Shown here in pieces: positions 50,290-58,718 of a stretch of 64,000 nt of DNA. The notes beneath the pieces are model-generated. The model worked only from the letters and a program-made list of their open reading frames with translations, did not search any database and was not told the DNA's origin. Source of the stretch: Arthrobacter pascens (GTDB lineage Bacteria; Actinomycetota; Actinomycetes; Actinomycetales; Micrococcaceae); assembly GCF_017052465.1 (NCBI RefSeq), contig NZ_JAFHKT010000139.1:1-64000 (forward strand). The letters are read 5' to 3'. Position 1 is the stretch's first letter; every line of letters begins with the position of its first letter. A program made the translations under genes and the position numbers.

Positions 50290-51457
50290 AGCGGGCTGCG
50301 TTGGCGAGCTCGGCGGCCTTGTCGGCGCCCTCGTCCATGGTGGCGGCCAGGGTAACCAGCGGGTGGTTGGCCTCGGCCAGGATGCGGCGGCCTTCTTCCA
50401 CGTTGTTGCCGTCGAGACGGACAACCAGGGGCTTGTTGGCGGAGTGACCGAGCTCGGCCAGTGCGCCCACGATGCCCTTGGCAACAGCGTCACAGGCGGT
50501 GATGCCGCCGAAGACGTTCACGAACACAGACTTGACCTGCTCATCGCCCAGGATGACGTCGAGGCCCGCAGCCATGACCTCGGCGGAAGCTCCACCGCCG
50601 ATGTCCAGGAAGTTGGCGGGCTTGACGTTTCCGTGGTTCTCGCCGGCGTAGGCGACGACGTCCAGAGTGGACATCACGAGGCCTGCACCGTTACCGATGA
50701 TGCCAACCTCACCGTCAAGCTTGACGTAGTTCAGGTCCTGCGCCTTGGCCTTGGCCTCGAGCGGATCGGCAGCGTCCTTGTCCTCCAGGAGCGCGTGCTT
50801 GGCGTGGCGGAAGTCAGCGTTCTCGTCCAGGGTCACCTTGCCGTCGAGGGCAACGATGTCACCGGCGCCGGTCTTGACCAGCGGGTTGACCTCCACGAGG
50901 GTGGCGTCTTCCTTCTTGAAGACGTCCCAGAGCTTGAGGATGACGGCGGCGACTTTGCCGCGCAGTTCCTCAGCGAAACCGGCCTCGGCGACGATTTCGT
51001 CGGCCTTGGCCTGGTCGATGCCCACGGCGGGGTCGATGGCAACCTTGGCCAGCGCCTCGGGGCGTTCGACGGCGAGCTGCTCGATTTCCATGCCACCCTC
51101 AACCGAGCACATGGCCAGGTAGTTGCGGTTGGCCCGGTCCAGCAGGACGGAGAAGTAGTATTCCTCGGCGATGTCCGCACCCTGGGCGATCATCACTTTG
51201 TTAACAGTGTGGCCCTTGATGTCCATGCCCAGGATGTTGGTGGAGTGCTCAAGCGCCTCATCGGCGGACTTGGCAACCTTGACGCCGCCGGCCTTGCCGC
51301 GGCCACCGACCTTAACCTGCGCCTTGACGACAGTTACGCCGCCGATCTTCTCGGCAGCTGCCTTTGCTTCTTCAGGGGTATGCGCCACGATGCCAGCAAG
51401 CACGGGTACACCGTGCGCCTCGAACATATCGCGCGCCTGATATTCAAACAGGTCCAC
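50288..51457 (-). CDS. sucC: Succinyl-CoA ligase, beta subunit
   Basis: 389 residues, the normal SucC length, with an N-terminal ATP-grasp domain ([39 protein letters not shown]) and a C-terminal flavodoxin-like domain ([20 protein letters not shown]). The start is GTG. It is the first gene of the sucCD operon. The 223-base gap upstream (51458-51680) holds no gene that I can support. Confidence 0.97.
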   Translation of the reverse strand: MDLFEYQARDMFEAHGVPVLAGIVAHTPEEAKAAAEKIGGVTVVKAQVKVGGRGKAGGVKVAKSADEALEHSTNILGMDIKGHTVNKVMIAQGADIAEEYYFSVLLDRANRNYLAMCSVEGGMEIEQLAVERPEALAKVAIDPAVGIDQAKADEIVAEAGFAEELRGKVAAVILKLWDVFKKEDATLVEVNPLVKTGAGDIVALDGKVTLDENADFRHAKHALLEDKDAADPLEAKAKAQDLNYVKLDGEVGIIGNGAGLVMSTLDVVAYAGENHGNVKPANFLDIGGGASAEVMAAGLDVILGDEQVKSVFVNVFGGITACDAVAKGIVGALAELGHSANKPLVVRLDGNNVEEGRRILAEANHPLVTLAATMDEGADKAAELANAAR

Positions 51458-51680
51458 GGTTTAGTGTCCTTCTACGTCGAAGTAGTTTCTGTACAGCCGG
51501 AAAACACCACAGATGTGGACCGGACTGCGGAATAAACGCGCCCTGCGGCAGGTCCGGAGACGAGCCACGCAGCGCAATGCTCCTCTGGGAACTCTAGTCC
51601 TTAATGGGGACAAGCCCTTTCCAGACTACCTGTTATGTGAGTAAGGACACTATTCTATAGAGCGTAGAAAAACCGCATGA

Positions 51681-52388
51681 TTACGGGGTTTTTGGGGCCT
51701 CCGGCGGTGAGGTGGAGGGCTTTTTGCCCCCGCCGGAGATGACTTCGTAATGATCGCGGCTGACGATGAACGCAACACCGCCCGTGACGTTGCCGCAGGC
51801 CACGCCGGAGTCGTACGCCGAACACCTCAGGCCGTTGCGTTCGAGGTTTCCATCCTCGGGGAGGACGGGCAGCGAGGCGATCACGCCGTCCCTGGTCCCC
51901 TGGGGCCCAAATGCGGATTCCATCGCGGTGACACCGGACCGGCACTCCCCGTAGGTGGCCCGGCCCGGCGTGAGCAGGGCGGCTCCCCCGAGATAGCCCA
52001 GGCCCGTTCCGCCGCAGTTGTCCCTGACGTCTCCAGCCTGTGGCTCGGGGTACACCGCCAACTCGCAGTGCGCCACGGGAACTGTGTCCAGTTTCCTGTT
52101 GGCTGAATCACCGAAGTTGTTCGATTCGTAGGGCAGGTTCAGGTGCGGGCCGCGGGCGGACGTCAGGGCGCACACGATGTTCCGGTCCGCCGTGACAAAG
52201 GCGAGCACGTCGTCGGCGGTCCTGAACGCGGCGGCGTCGGTCAGCGGCGCCCGCCGGAGCTGTTCGAGGGCCGGCAACGGCGGCGGCGGGGTGTACCCCG
52301 GATCCGGCACGGTGACGGAACAGCCCGTGCCGGACAGCACGGCGAGGACCGCAACCGCGGCAGTCGCCAGCGGCCTGCGCACCGCCAC
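51681..52388 (-). CDS. Putative secreted lipoprotein of unknown function
   Basis: 235 residues. A signal peptide ends in the lipobox LSGTGCS, so it is likely lipid-anchored outside. The mature part has six Cys (e.g. NIVCALTS, AHCELAVY, RDNCGGTG, GECRSG, LRCSAYDSGVACGNV) that could form disulfides, and a Pro/Ser-rich tail. No family is recognised. The GTG starts two bases after the pcrA stop, so it is read as part of the pcrA transcript. Confidence 0.75.
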   Translation of the reverse strand: MAVRRPLATAAVAVLAVLSGTGCSVTVPDPGYTPPPPLPALEQLRRAPLTDAAAFRTADDVLAFVTADRNIVCALTSARGPHLNLPYESNNFGDSANRKLDTVPVAHCELAVYPEPQAGDVRDNCGGTGLGYLGGAALLTPGRATYGECRSGVTAMESAFGPQGTRDGVIASLPVLPEDGNLERNGLRCSAYDSGVACGNVTGGVAFIVSRDHYEVISGGGKKPSTSPPEAPKTP

Positions 52389-52390
52389 GG

Positions 52391-54958
52391 TCAGGCGTCG
52401 AGCTTGGTCAGCGGCGCGTAGCGCAGCAGCAGCCGCTTCTCGCCGACGTCGAACTTCACCTTCGCCACCGTCTTATCCCCCGCACCTTCCACTGCCAGCA
52501 CCGTGCCGTTGCCGAAGCTGGTGTGATTGACCTTGTCACCCACGCTGACCGCGATCACTTCCTTTTGCGGCTGCACCCGGTTTTTCGCGACGGCGGCGGG
52601 AACGTCCGCGTTGAAGCCCGCCGAGGCGTCTGCTTTTCCGCCCCGGGCAGTCCCTGCGCCCCAGAAGGATCCGCCGTAGCGGCTGGAGCCGATCGATGCG
52701 CCGCTCCCCCAGCCGCCCGTCTGCCGGCTGGTGCCCTCGCGCTTCCATTCGACGAGTTCAGCGGGGATCTCCTCCAGGAACTGGCTGGCGGGGTTGTACT
52801 GGCTCTGGCCCCACATGCTCCGGACTTCGGAGCGGGTGACGTACAGCCGCTTCCGGGCACGGGTCAGGCCCACGTAGGCGAGCCGGCGTTCCTCGGCGAG
52901 CTCCTTCGGATCCGTGGCGGAGCGCTGATGCGGGAAGAGCCCGTGTTCCATCCCGGTGAGGAACACCACGGGGAATTCGAGGCCCTTGGCCGTGTGCAGC
53001 GTCATGAGGGTGACGACGCCCAGGCGCTTGGCCTCGGCCACCGCGGCGGCCATGTCTTCGGCGGTACCCGCGGGGGCGTCCGGGATCTGGTCGGCATCGG
53101 CCACGAGGGAGACCTGTTCCAGGAAGGCGCCCAGTGACCCCTCCGGGTTCTCCTGCTCGTATTCACGCACGACGGCGACGAGTTCCGCCAGGTTCTCCAC
53201 GCGGGATTCGTCCTGCGGATCCGTGCTGGAGCGCAGTCCGGCGAGGTAGCCGGTCTGTTCCAGCACCGCTTCGAGCGCGGCGGCTGCGCCGGAGCCGGCG
53301 GCGACCTCGGCGAGGTCGTCGAGGAGCTTCACGAAGCCCAGCACGGCGTTGACCGAGCGGGTGGCCATGCCGGGTGCCTGGTCGGCGCGGCGTGCGGCGT
53401 CCATGAAGGAGGTCCGTTCACGTTCGGCCAAGGCGGCCACAGCGCCCTCGGCACGGTCGCCGATGCCGCGTTTGGGTTCGTTCAGGACGCGGCGGAGGTT
53501 GACGTCGTCGTCGGGGTTGACCAGCACGCGCAGGTAGGCGAGCGCGTCCTTGATTTCCTTGCGCTCGTAGAACCGCGTGCCGCCCACCACCTTGTACGGC
53601 AGCCCCACCCGCACCAGGACGTCCTCAATGGACCGGGACTGCGCGTTGGTGCGGTAGAAGATGGCGACGTCGCCGGGGCGGAGGTTGTCCTCGTCCTGCA
53701 GCCGGTCGATTTCCTTGGCGATGAACTGTGCTTCGTCGTGTTCGTTTTCGCCCACGTAGCCGATGATCTTGTGGCCTTCGCCCTCCGCGGTCCACAGCCG
53801 CTTCTCGGGCCGGTTCGGGTTGCGCGAAATGACGGAGTTGGCCGCACTCAGGATGTTCTGGGTGGAGCGGTAGTTCTGTTCGAGCTTGATGGTGCGGGCG
53901 TCGGGGTAGTCCTTTTCGAACTCCACGATGTTGCGGATGTCGGCGCCGCGGAAGGCGTAGATGGATTGATCGGAATCGCCCACGACGGTGAGTTCCGCGG
54001 CGCCGGGTCCCTCGCCCACGATTTCCCGGACCAGCGCGTACTGGGCATGGTTGGTGTCCTGGTATTCGTCCACCAGCACGTGCCGGAACCGCCGCCGGTA
54101 GGATTCGGCGAGCGCCGGGAAGGCACGGAACATGTAGACCGTCTCGGCGATGAGGTCATCGAAGTCCATGGCATTCGCCTGGCGCAGGCGCTGGGTGTAG
54201 CCCTTGAAGACATCGGCCACGGCCTGCTCGAAGGGATCGCTGTGGTTGGCCGAGGACGAATACGCGTCCGCGTCGATCAGTTCGTTCTTGAGGGCCGAGA
54301 TCTTGTGCTGGATGGCCTTGGGCGCGAACTTCTTGGGATCCAGGTCCAGGCTCTTGGACACCTGCGTGACAAGCCGCAGGGAGTCCGCGGAGTCATAGAT
54401 GGAGAAATTGGACTTCAGCCCCACGTTCGCGGCTTCGCGGCGCAGGATCCGCACGCAGGACGAGTGGAACGTGGAGATCCACATGGTCTTGGCCCGGCCG
54501 CCCACGAGGGCCTCGATGCGTTCCCGCATTTCGGCGGCGGCTTTGTTGGTGAACGTGATGGCCAGGATCTCGCCGTGGTGGGCGCGCCGGGTGGCAATCA
54601 GGTAGGCGATCCGGTTACTGAGCACGCGTGTCTTGCCCGAGCCCGCACCGGCCACGATCAGCAGTGCGCTGCCGGCGTGTTTGACGGCCTCTTCCTGCTG
54701 CGGGTTCAGCCCCTGCAGCAGGGCGCCGGCGTCAGGCAGAGCGGGCCGGGCCCAGTTGCCGGCCGCACCGCCGTCGGCTCCCGGCAGGGCGGGTTCCGGC
54801 TGACCGGGTTCCTGCTGGCCGGGTTCCCCCGAGATATGGCCTCCGCCGCCGAATTCGGCCGGTGCCAGGCCGGGTTCAGGGCGCGACTTGGTAAGGGCGG
54901 CCGTGTGGGTGCCGGCTTTGAAAGGTCCGTCAGCGTACGGGTCAAACAACATATCCAT
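52391..54958 (-). CDS. pcrA: ATP-dependent DNA helicase PcrA/UvrD
   Basis: 855 residues from the ATG at 54958; the frame is open 11 codons further. A superfamily 1A 3'-5' helicase for repair and replication restart: motif I AGAGSGKTRVLSNRIAYL, II VDEYQDTNHAQY, III VGDSDQSIYAFRGAD, V-VI TLHTAKGLEFPVVFL and VGLTRARKRL. The N-terminal 90 residues are an extra Pro/Gly-rich stretch, and the C-terminus is the RNAP-binding-like tail VGDKVNHTSFGNGTVLAVEG. TAGACT lies 10 bases before the ATG without a ribosome site. Confidence 0.96.
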   Translation of the reverse strand: MDMLFDPYADGPFKAGTHTAALTKSRPEPGLAPAEFGGGGHISGEPGQQEPGQPEPALPGADGGAAGNWARPALPDAGALLQGLNPQQEEAVKHAGSALLIVAGAGSGKTRVLSNRIAYLIATRRAHHGEILAITFTNKAAAEMRERIEALVGGRAKTMWISTFHSSCVRILRREAANVGLKSNFSIYDSADSLRLVTQVSKSLDLDPKKFAPKAIQHKISALKNELIDADAYSSSANHSDPFEQAVADVFKGYTQRLRQANAMDFDDLIAETVYMFRAFPALAESYRRRFRHVLVDEYQDTNHAQYALVREIVGEGPGAAELTVVGDSDQSIYAFRGADIRNIVEFEKDYPDARTIKLEQNYRSTQNILSAANSVISRNPNRPEKRLWTAEGEGHKIIGYVGENEHDEAQFIAKEIDRLQDEDNLRPGDVAIFYRTNAQSRSIEDVLVRVGLPYKVVGGTRFYERKEIKDALAYLRVLVNPDDDVNLRRVLNEPKRGIGDRAEGAVAALAERERTSFMDAARRADQAPGMATRSVNAVLGFVKLLDDLAEVAAGSGAAAALEAVLEQTGYLAGLRSSTDPQDESRVENLAELVAVVREYEQENPEGSLGAFLEQVSLVADADQIPDAPAGTAEDMAAAVAEAKRLGVVTLMTLHTAKGLEFPVVFLTGMEHGLFPHQRSATDPKELAEERRLAYVGLTRARKRLYVTRSEVRSMWGQSQYNPASQFLEEIPAELVEWKREGTSRQTGGWGSGASIGSSRYGGSFWGAGTARGGKADASAGFNADVPAAVAKNRVQPQKEVIAVSVGDKVNHTSFGNGTVLAVEGAGDKTVAKVKFDVGEKRLLLRYAPLTKLDA

Positions 54959-54968
54959 GGTGACTACA

Positions 54969-54974
54969 AGTCTA
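54969..54974 (-). promoter_or_regulatory. -10 box of pcrA
   Basis: TAGACT on the minus strand lies 10 bases before the ATG. It gives a leader of about three bases, so the transcript is nearly leaderless. Confidence 0.45.
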
Positions 54975-55021
54975 GGCGGTGGGGCTGACACTGGATTCCG
55001 CCCCTGTGGATAACCGCGGAG

Positions 55022-55870
55022 CTAGTCCACGGAGCCCGACTCGAGGGCCGCCCGCAACTGATGCACCGCCGTCGTGCCCCCTGCCATGAACCATTCCAGG
55101 CCGTTCACGGAGACGCTTCCCACGGCGCCACCGGCGGCGAGCACGATCGCTTTCCCGGGCAGCCAGTCCCATTCGGGGCAGCTGTGCTGGAACCAGCAGC
55201 CCAGCTCGCCGTCGGCCACACGCCCCAGGTCGCATGAACCGGAGCCGAGCATCCGCAGCGTGGCGGCCGACGTTGCCGCGGCATGCCACGGCATGGCGCA
55301 CATGGGGTCCGCGAGCCAGCGGGGGTGGATGTAGGTGGCGGCACCGATGTCGGAGAGCGGCGCCGCGCTGCGGCCGGCCCCGTCCGTCTGGAACGATGTG
55401 AGGGGATCGCCGTTGAGGGTGGCCGCGCGTCCCCTGCCGCCCAGCCAGAGCTTGTCCTCCTCCGGCTGGAAGATGGCGCCGAGCAGCACGTCCGAGTCGT
55501 CTTTGAGGGCAATGGCGGAGCACCAGTAGGTGGAGCCGCTCATGAAGTTGTAGGTGCCGTCGACGGGATCGATGACCCATGTGCGGCCGCTGCTTCCGCG
55601 CACGGCTGCGCCTTCCTCGCCGAGGACGCCGTCCTCGGGCCGGCAGCGCTGCAGCTGCTCCAGCACATAGGCCTCGGCGGCGTGGTCTGCCGCTGTGACG
55701 ATGTCGGACACCGACGTTTTCCGCTGGGAGTCAAGTCCCCCCTGCCGCATCATCAGGGCCAGCATTCCGGCTTCGCGGACCAGCGCGGACGCCAGCTCAA
55801 AGTCGTCGAGGGCGGGGCTCAGGTTCGCCGCGCTGTGTTTTCCCAGTTTGTGTCTGCCAAGTTCCGTCAC
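55022..55870 (-). CDS. Inositol-monophosphatase-family phosphatase
   Basis: 282 residues of the lithium-sensitive Mg-dependent phosphatase family. Metal and catalytic motifs are DGVLGEEG (Glu), WVIDPVDGTYNF, and CPEWDWLPGKAIVLAAGG. Substrates in actinobacteria include inositol-1-phosphate, histidinol-phosphate and related sugars. The GTG start lies six bases after TAGGCT with no ribosome site, so it is leaderless. It is upstream of pcrA on the same strand. Confidence 0.92.
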   Translation of the reverse strand: MTELGRHKLGKHSAANLSPALDDFELASALVREAGMLALMMRQGGLDSQRKTSVSDIVTAADHAAEAYVLEQLQRCRPEDGVLGEEGAAVRGSSGRTWVIDPVDGTYNFMSGSTYWCSAIALKDDSDVLLGAIFQPEEDKLWLGGRGRAATLNGDPLTSFQTDGAGRSAAPLSDIGAATYIHPRWLADPMCAMPWHAAATSAATLRMLGSGSCDLGRVADGELGCWFQHSCPEWDWLPGKAIVLAAGGAVGSVSVNGLEWFMAGGTTAVHQLRAALESGSVD

Positions 55871-55876
55871 GTCCCC

Positions 55877-55882
55877 AGCCTA
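55877..55882 (-). promoter_or_regulatory. -10 box of the leaderless phosphatase gene
   Basis: TAGGCT on the minus strand ends six bases before the GTG at 55870. Confidence 0.5.
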
Positions 55883-55885
55883 TCG

Positions 55886-55976
55886 GCGGCCACAGGCAGT
55901 GAACAGCCGGCAGTGAGGCGGCGGGAACAGGCCATGCGGCCCACAGACAGTGAACAAACGGCTGTGAGCCGGCGGG
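55886..55976. repeat. Duplicated 40-bp segment between divergent genes
   Basis: 55886-55925 and 55936-55976 are direct copies of about 40 bases sharing CAGTGAACA and GTGAG-CGGCGGG, with a handful of differences and one extra C. They fill most of the gap between the phosphatase gene and the membrane protein gene. Confidence 0.75.
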
Positions 55977-55977
55977 C

Positions 55978-55983
55978 GATAAT
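55978..55983 (+). promoter_or_regulatory. -10 box of a leaderless membrane-protein gene
   Basis: GATAAT ends six bases before the ATG at 55990, with no ribosome site. Confidence 0.45.
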
Positions 55984-55989
55984 GGACGC

Positions 55990-56643
55990 ATGGCCAAGAC
56001 TCCTGCACAGCGGATCAAGAAGCACGGCGCAAAGGCCGCGGTCCCCCAGCACCACCTGCCGCCGGTGATCAATCCCACCACGGACCGCACTCCGCAGAAG
56101 GCCCAGAACAACGGCAACCTCATCGTCATCGCGGGTGTGGTGGCCAGCCTGTTCCTCTTCTGGTACCTCCACCTGCTGACGCTTAACCAGCTCACGCAGC
56201 TCTCAGGCGGCCTGCCGATGCCCGATTCCCTCATCGGAGGCTTTGATCCGGGCTTCGTGGAGCAACTGCGCCGCGTCCTGAGCGGCGACGCGATCGGCCA
56301 GCTCAACTACCTCCATAAAACCGCCGGCACGCTTTTCCCGGTGATCTTCGGCTTCACGTGGCTCCTCCTCATCGGCACCAACGTGGCGCGGAAACCGCTC
56401 CGCTGGGCGATGTGGTCCCTCCCGCTGCTGTTCGTGGTGGCCCGGCTCTGGGGGAACGTGGCCATCGACGCCATGGTGTCCGCCCCAACGCTCGACGCCG
56501 GACAAGTCGCCCTGGCGTCCTTCCTCACCGTGGCGGGCTGGGTGCTGCTGGTGCTGAGCCTGCTTGCCGGCGGAGCCGCCGTCTTCCTTGGACGCCGTCC
56601 CTCGAAGCGTGCTGCGCAGGCCAGTCCCCCAAACCAGCCCTGA
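55990..56643 (+). CDS. Hypothetical membrane protein (217 aa)
   Basis: A basic N-terminus of about 40 residues is followed by four hydrophobic helices (about 44-64, 112-130, 137-153, 173-197) and a polar Arg/Pro tail. No family is recognised. It is divergent from the phosphatase gene and convergent with the DUF998 gene. It is probably leaderless from GATAAT. Confidence 0.7.
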   Translation: MAKTPAQRIKKHGAKAAVPQHHLPPVINPTTDRTPQKAQNNGNLIVIAGVVASLFLFWYLHLLTLNQLTQLSGGLPMPDSLIGGFDPGFVEQLRRVLSGDAIGQLNYLHKTAGTLFPVIFGFTWLLLIGTNVARKPLRWAMWSLPLLFVVARLWGNVAIDAMVSAPTLDAGQVALASFLTVAGWVLLVLSLLAGGAAVFLGRRPSKRAAQASPPNQP

Positions 56644-56686
56644 CGCAGGCTCGGCAAGATAGGCACGGGAACATAGGCCCGGGAGA

Positions 56687-57457
56687 CTAGTCCGCGCCGG
56701 CCCTGAGCGCCTTGTGGACCGCACGTTCGTGATGGACGCGCTGGGCCACGACGAGGCCGGCCGCACTCAGGCCGATCGTGATCGGATAGCCCATCAGCCG
56801 CTCCAACGTGCCGGGTTCGGGCACTTTCATGTCGGTCAAACCACCGGTGACCAGAGCGCTGAGGGACACGACCCCGCACGCGAGGATGAACCTGCCCAGC
56901 GGCGTCTGCCCCAGCCACAGCCCGCCCAGCAGCAGCAGCGCGAGGGATCCGGCGGCGAAGTACATGACGGCCCCCGTATAGTGCCACCTGGTGTCCATGT
57001 CCTCGGGCACCAGCCCCACAATGATGGTTCCGGCGCCGGCCGTTCCGGTGAGGACGCGCGTGCCAACCGCCGCGTACCACGGCACTTCGCCGCTGTGGCT
57101 GGCCGCCACCCGCACTCCGGGCCGGGCGGCAATCCGCAGCAGCGCCGAACTCAGCAGCAGGGCACCCAGCAGCATCCCCATCCCCTGCACCACAAACGAG
57201 GCGTTCATCAGCGGGTGTAGCGGCGAGCAGACGCTCCGTTCATGAAAAACGCCGCAAGAAACGGCGCCGAGGTCGCTGATGAAGCCGGTCCGGCGGTCAT
57301 AGGGTTCGGGGCCGGCCCAGGCCCCGATCACGGCCGCCTCCGCCACGAAATACTGGACCACGCTGAGCACGGCCCAGGCACCGATGTACTGCCTCGTGGA
57401 GGCGGTGTCGGGAAGGAATGTTCCCCGGGCGGACGGTGCTTGTGCTGCGGCGGCCAT
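56687..57457 (-). CDS. DUF998-family membrane protein
   Basis: 256 residues with six to seven helices and the DUF998 pattern (TGFISDLGAVSCG, PLHPLMNASFVVQGMGM, GLVPEDMDTRWHYTGAVMYFAAGSLAL). The function is unknown. TACGCT lies six bases before the ATG and no ribosome site is seen, so the transcript is likely leaderless. Confidence 0.85.
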   Translation of the reverse strand: MAAAAQAPSARGTFLPDTASTRQYIGAWAVLSVVQYFVAEAAVIGAWAGPEPYDRRTGFISDLGAVSCGVFHERSVCSPLHPLMNASFVVQGMGMLLGALLLSSALLRIAARPGVRVAASHSGEVPWYAAVGTRVLTGTAGAGTIIVGLVPEDMDTRWHYTGAVMYFAAGSLALLLLGGLWLGQTPLGRFILACGVVSLSALVTGGLTDMKVPEPGTLERLMGYPITIGLSAAGLVVAQRVHHERAVHKALRAGAD

Positions 57458-57463
57458 GCCAAG

Positions 57464-57469
57464 AGCGTA
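57464..57469 (-). promoter_or_regulatory. -10 box of the leaderless DUF998 gene
   Basis: TACGCT on the minus strand ends six bases before the ATG at 57457. Confidence 0.45.
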
Positions 57470-57543
57470 GTACGTGCCGGTACCTTGTATGCTTGTAAGC
57501 GTGTCCGAACGGGCCGGCCCCCAGCTGGCAGCGACGGACGCCC

Positions 57544-57616
57544 GCCCTCGTAGCTCAGTGGATAGAGCACGGCTCTCCTAAAGCCGGTGTCGTTGGTTCG
57601 ATTCCAATCGAGGGCA
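57544..57616 (+). tRNA. tRNA-Arg (anticodon CCT)
   Basis: A 73-base cloverleaf. The acceptor arms GCCCTCG and CGAGGGC pair perfectly, with discriminator A. The D arm contains AGCTCAGTGGATAGAGC. The anticodon stem CGGCT/AGCCG encloses CTCCTAA, giving anticodon CCT (codon AGG). The T arm has GGTTCGATTCC. CCA is not encoded. No integrase or att-like duplication is next to it. Confidence 0.97.
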
Positions 57617-57617
57617 C

Positions 57618-58154
57618 TTGAATCTGCAGCCGTACTCCGGGCTCCGCGCCTATCTGTTAGGCACGTCGCAGGCAGGCGCGTCCCAGGCAAACGCGTCCCG
57701 GGGACGCTGGTCCGTGGAACGGACCCTTTTCGACCGGGCAGCGGGCATCCGCGGAACCTTTACCGGCGTCGTGATCTTTTCCGAAACGGACGACGGCGGC
57801 CAGCTGCGCTTCCACGAGGAAGGCACCGTGCGCTGGCCTGCTTCGGACGGCGGAACCTTCACCGGCCCTGCCATGCGGGACTACCTCCTCAAGCCCACGG
57901 ACTCCCCCGACGCCCTCGACATGACATTTCCCGACGGCCGCCCGTTCCACAGGATGAGCTTTTCCGTGGACGCAAGCCAGGACCAGCACTGGTGCGATCC
58001 CGACACCTACCGCGTCAGGTACTCGCTGCTCGGTCCCGACGCCTTCAGCTATGTCTGGGACGTCGCGGGGCCCCGCAAGGACCTGCTGCTGGAATCCGTG
58101 CTCCGCCGTCAGCCTGCGGCACACGATGGCGAACAGTTAGGCTCATACGCGTGA
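57618..58154 (+). CDS. DUF6314-family protein
   Basis: 178 residues of the DUF6314 family (WSVERTLFDRAAGIRGTFTGVVIFS, EGTVRWP, YLLKPTDSPDALDMTFPDGRPFHRM). The function is unknown; a small beta-barrel is likely. The only sensible start is TTG two bases after the tRNA 3' end, and no ribosome site is possible outside the tRNA itself. Maturation of the tRNA would therefore release a practically leaderless mRNA. The stretch TSQAGASQANAS near the N-terminus looks like an insertion relative to the family. It overlaps the NUDIX gene by GTGA. Confidence 0.8.
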   Translation: MNLQPYSGLRAYLLGTSQAGASQANASRGRWSVERTLFDRAAGIRGTFTGVVIFSETDDGGQLRFHEEGTVRWPASDGGTFTGPAMRDYLLKPTDSPDALDMTFPDGRPFHRMSFSVDASQDQHWCDPDTYRVRYSLLGPDAFSYVWDVAGPRKDLLLESVLRRQPAAHDGEQLGSYA

Positions 58155-58573
58155 ATCCGCGCATCATTGTCTCCGCCGTCTGCGTCTACGACGCCGCCGG
58201 ACGGCTCCTGACCGTCCGCAAGCGCGGCACGGACAAGTTCATGCATCCGGGAGGGAAGCCCGAGCCCGGCGAGACTGCGGTGCAGGCCGCAGCGCGGGAG
58301 CTCGAGGAAGAAGTGGGGATCGTTGTTGACCCGCGCGAGCTGGAGCTCATGGGCGTGTGGCTCGCGGACGCGGCCAATGAGGCGGCAACGGAAATCGAGG
58401 CAACTGTGTTCCGCGCGCCGGGCACCTGGATTGCCCACCCCTCTGCCGAGATCGCGGAAATCCGCTGGCTGGACCTGGCGGCGGAGCTGCCCGCCGACCT
58501 CGCGCCCCTGCTCACGGACCACATCCTGCCGGCGCTGGCCGCACCGGACGCGCGGGGCACCGCCCACACCTGA
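58151..58573 (+). CDS. NUDIX hydrolase
   Basis: 140 residues from a GTG overlapping the upstream stop (58151-58154). The longer open frame upstream is antisense or out of frame with DUF6314. The Nudix box is GGKPEPGETAVQAAARELEEEVGI with the REx2EE core (intact when read across residues 33-56). It cleaves a nucleoside diphosphate linked to another moiety; the substrate is unknown. Confidence 0.92.
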   Translation: MNPRIIVSAVCVYDAAGRLLTVRKRGTDKFMHPGGKPEPGETAVQAAARELEEEVGIVVDPRELELMGVWLADAANEAATEIEATVFRAPGTWIAHPSAEIAEIRWLDLAAELPADLAPLLTDHILPALAAPDARGTAHT

Positions 58574-58718
58574 CGTCCCTCGTCCCGGCTTCACGGGCCC
58601 GCACATCACGCGTGCCTTCGACCCCTTCCATGCCTTCATCCGCCGCCCAAGGTTTTTCCAACCTGCCCGGCCTAGCCTTCGTCTTGTCGTGGGGGGCTGA
58701 AGCCAGACGGAGGCGTTG

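Noticed and set aside
57544..57616. tRNA-Arg as an integration (att) site of a genomic island
   Set aside because: No integrase gene and no second copy of the tRNA 3' end was noticed, and the neighbouring genes look like ordinary backbone.
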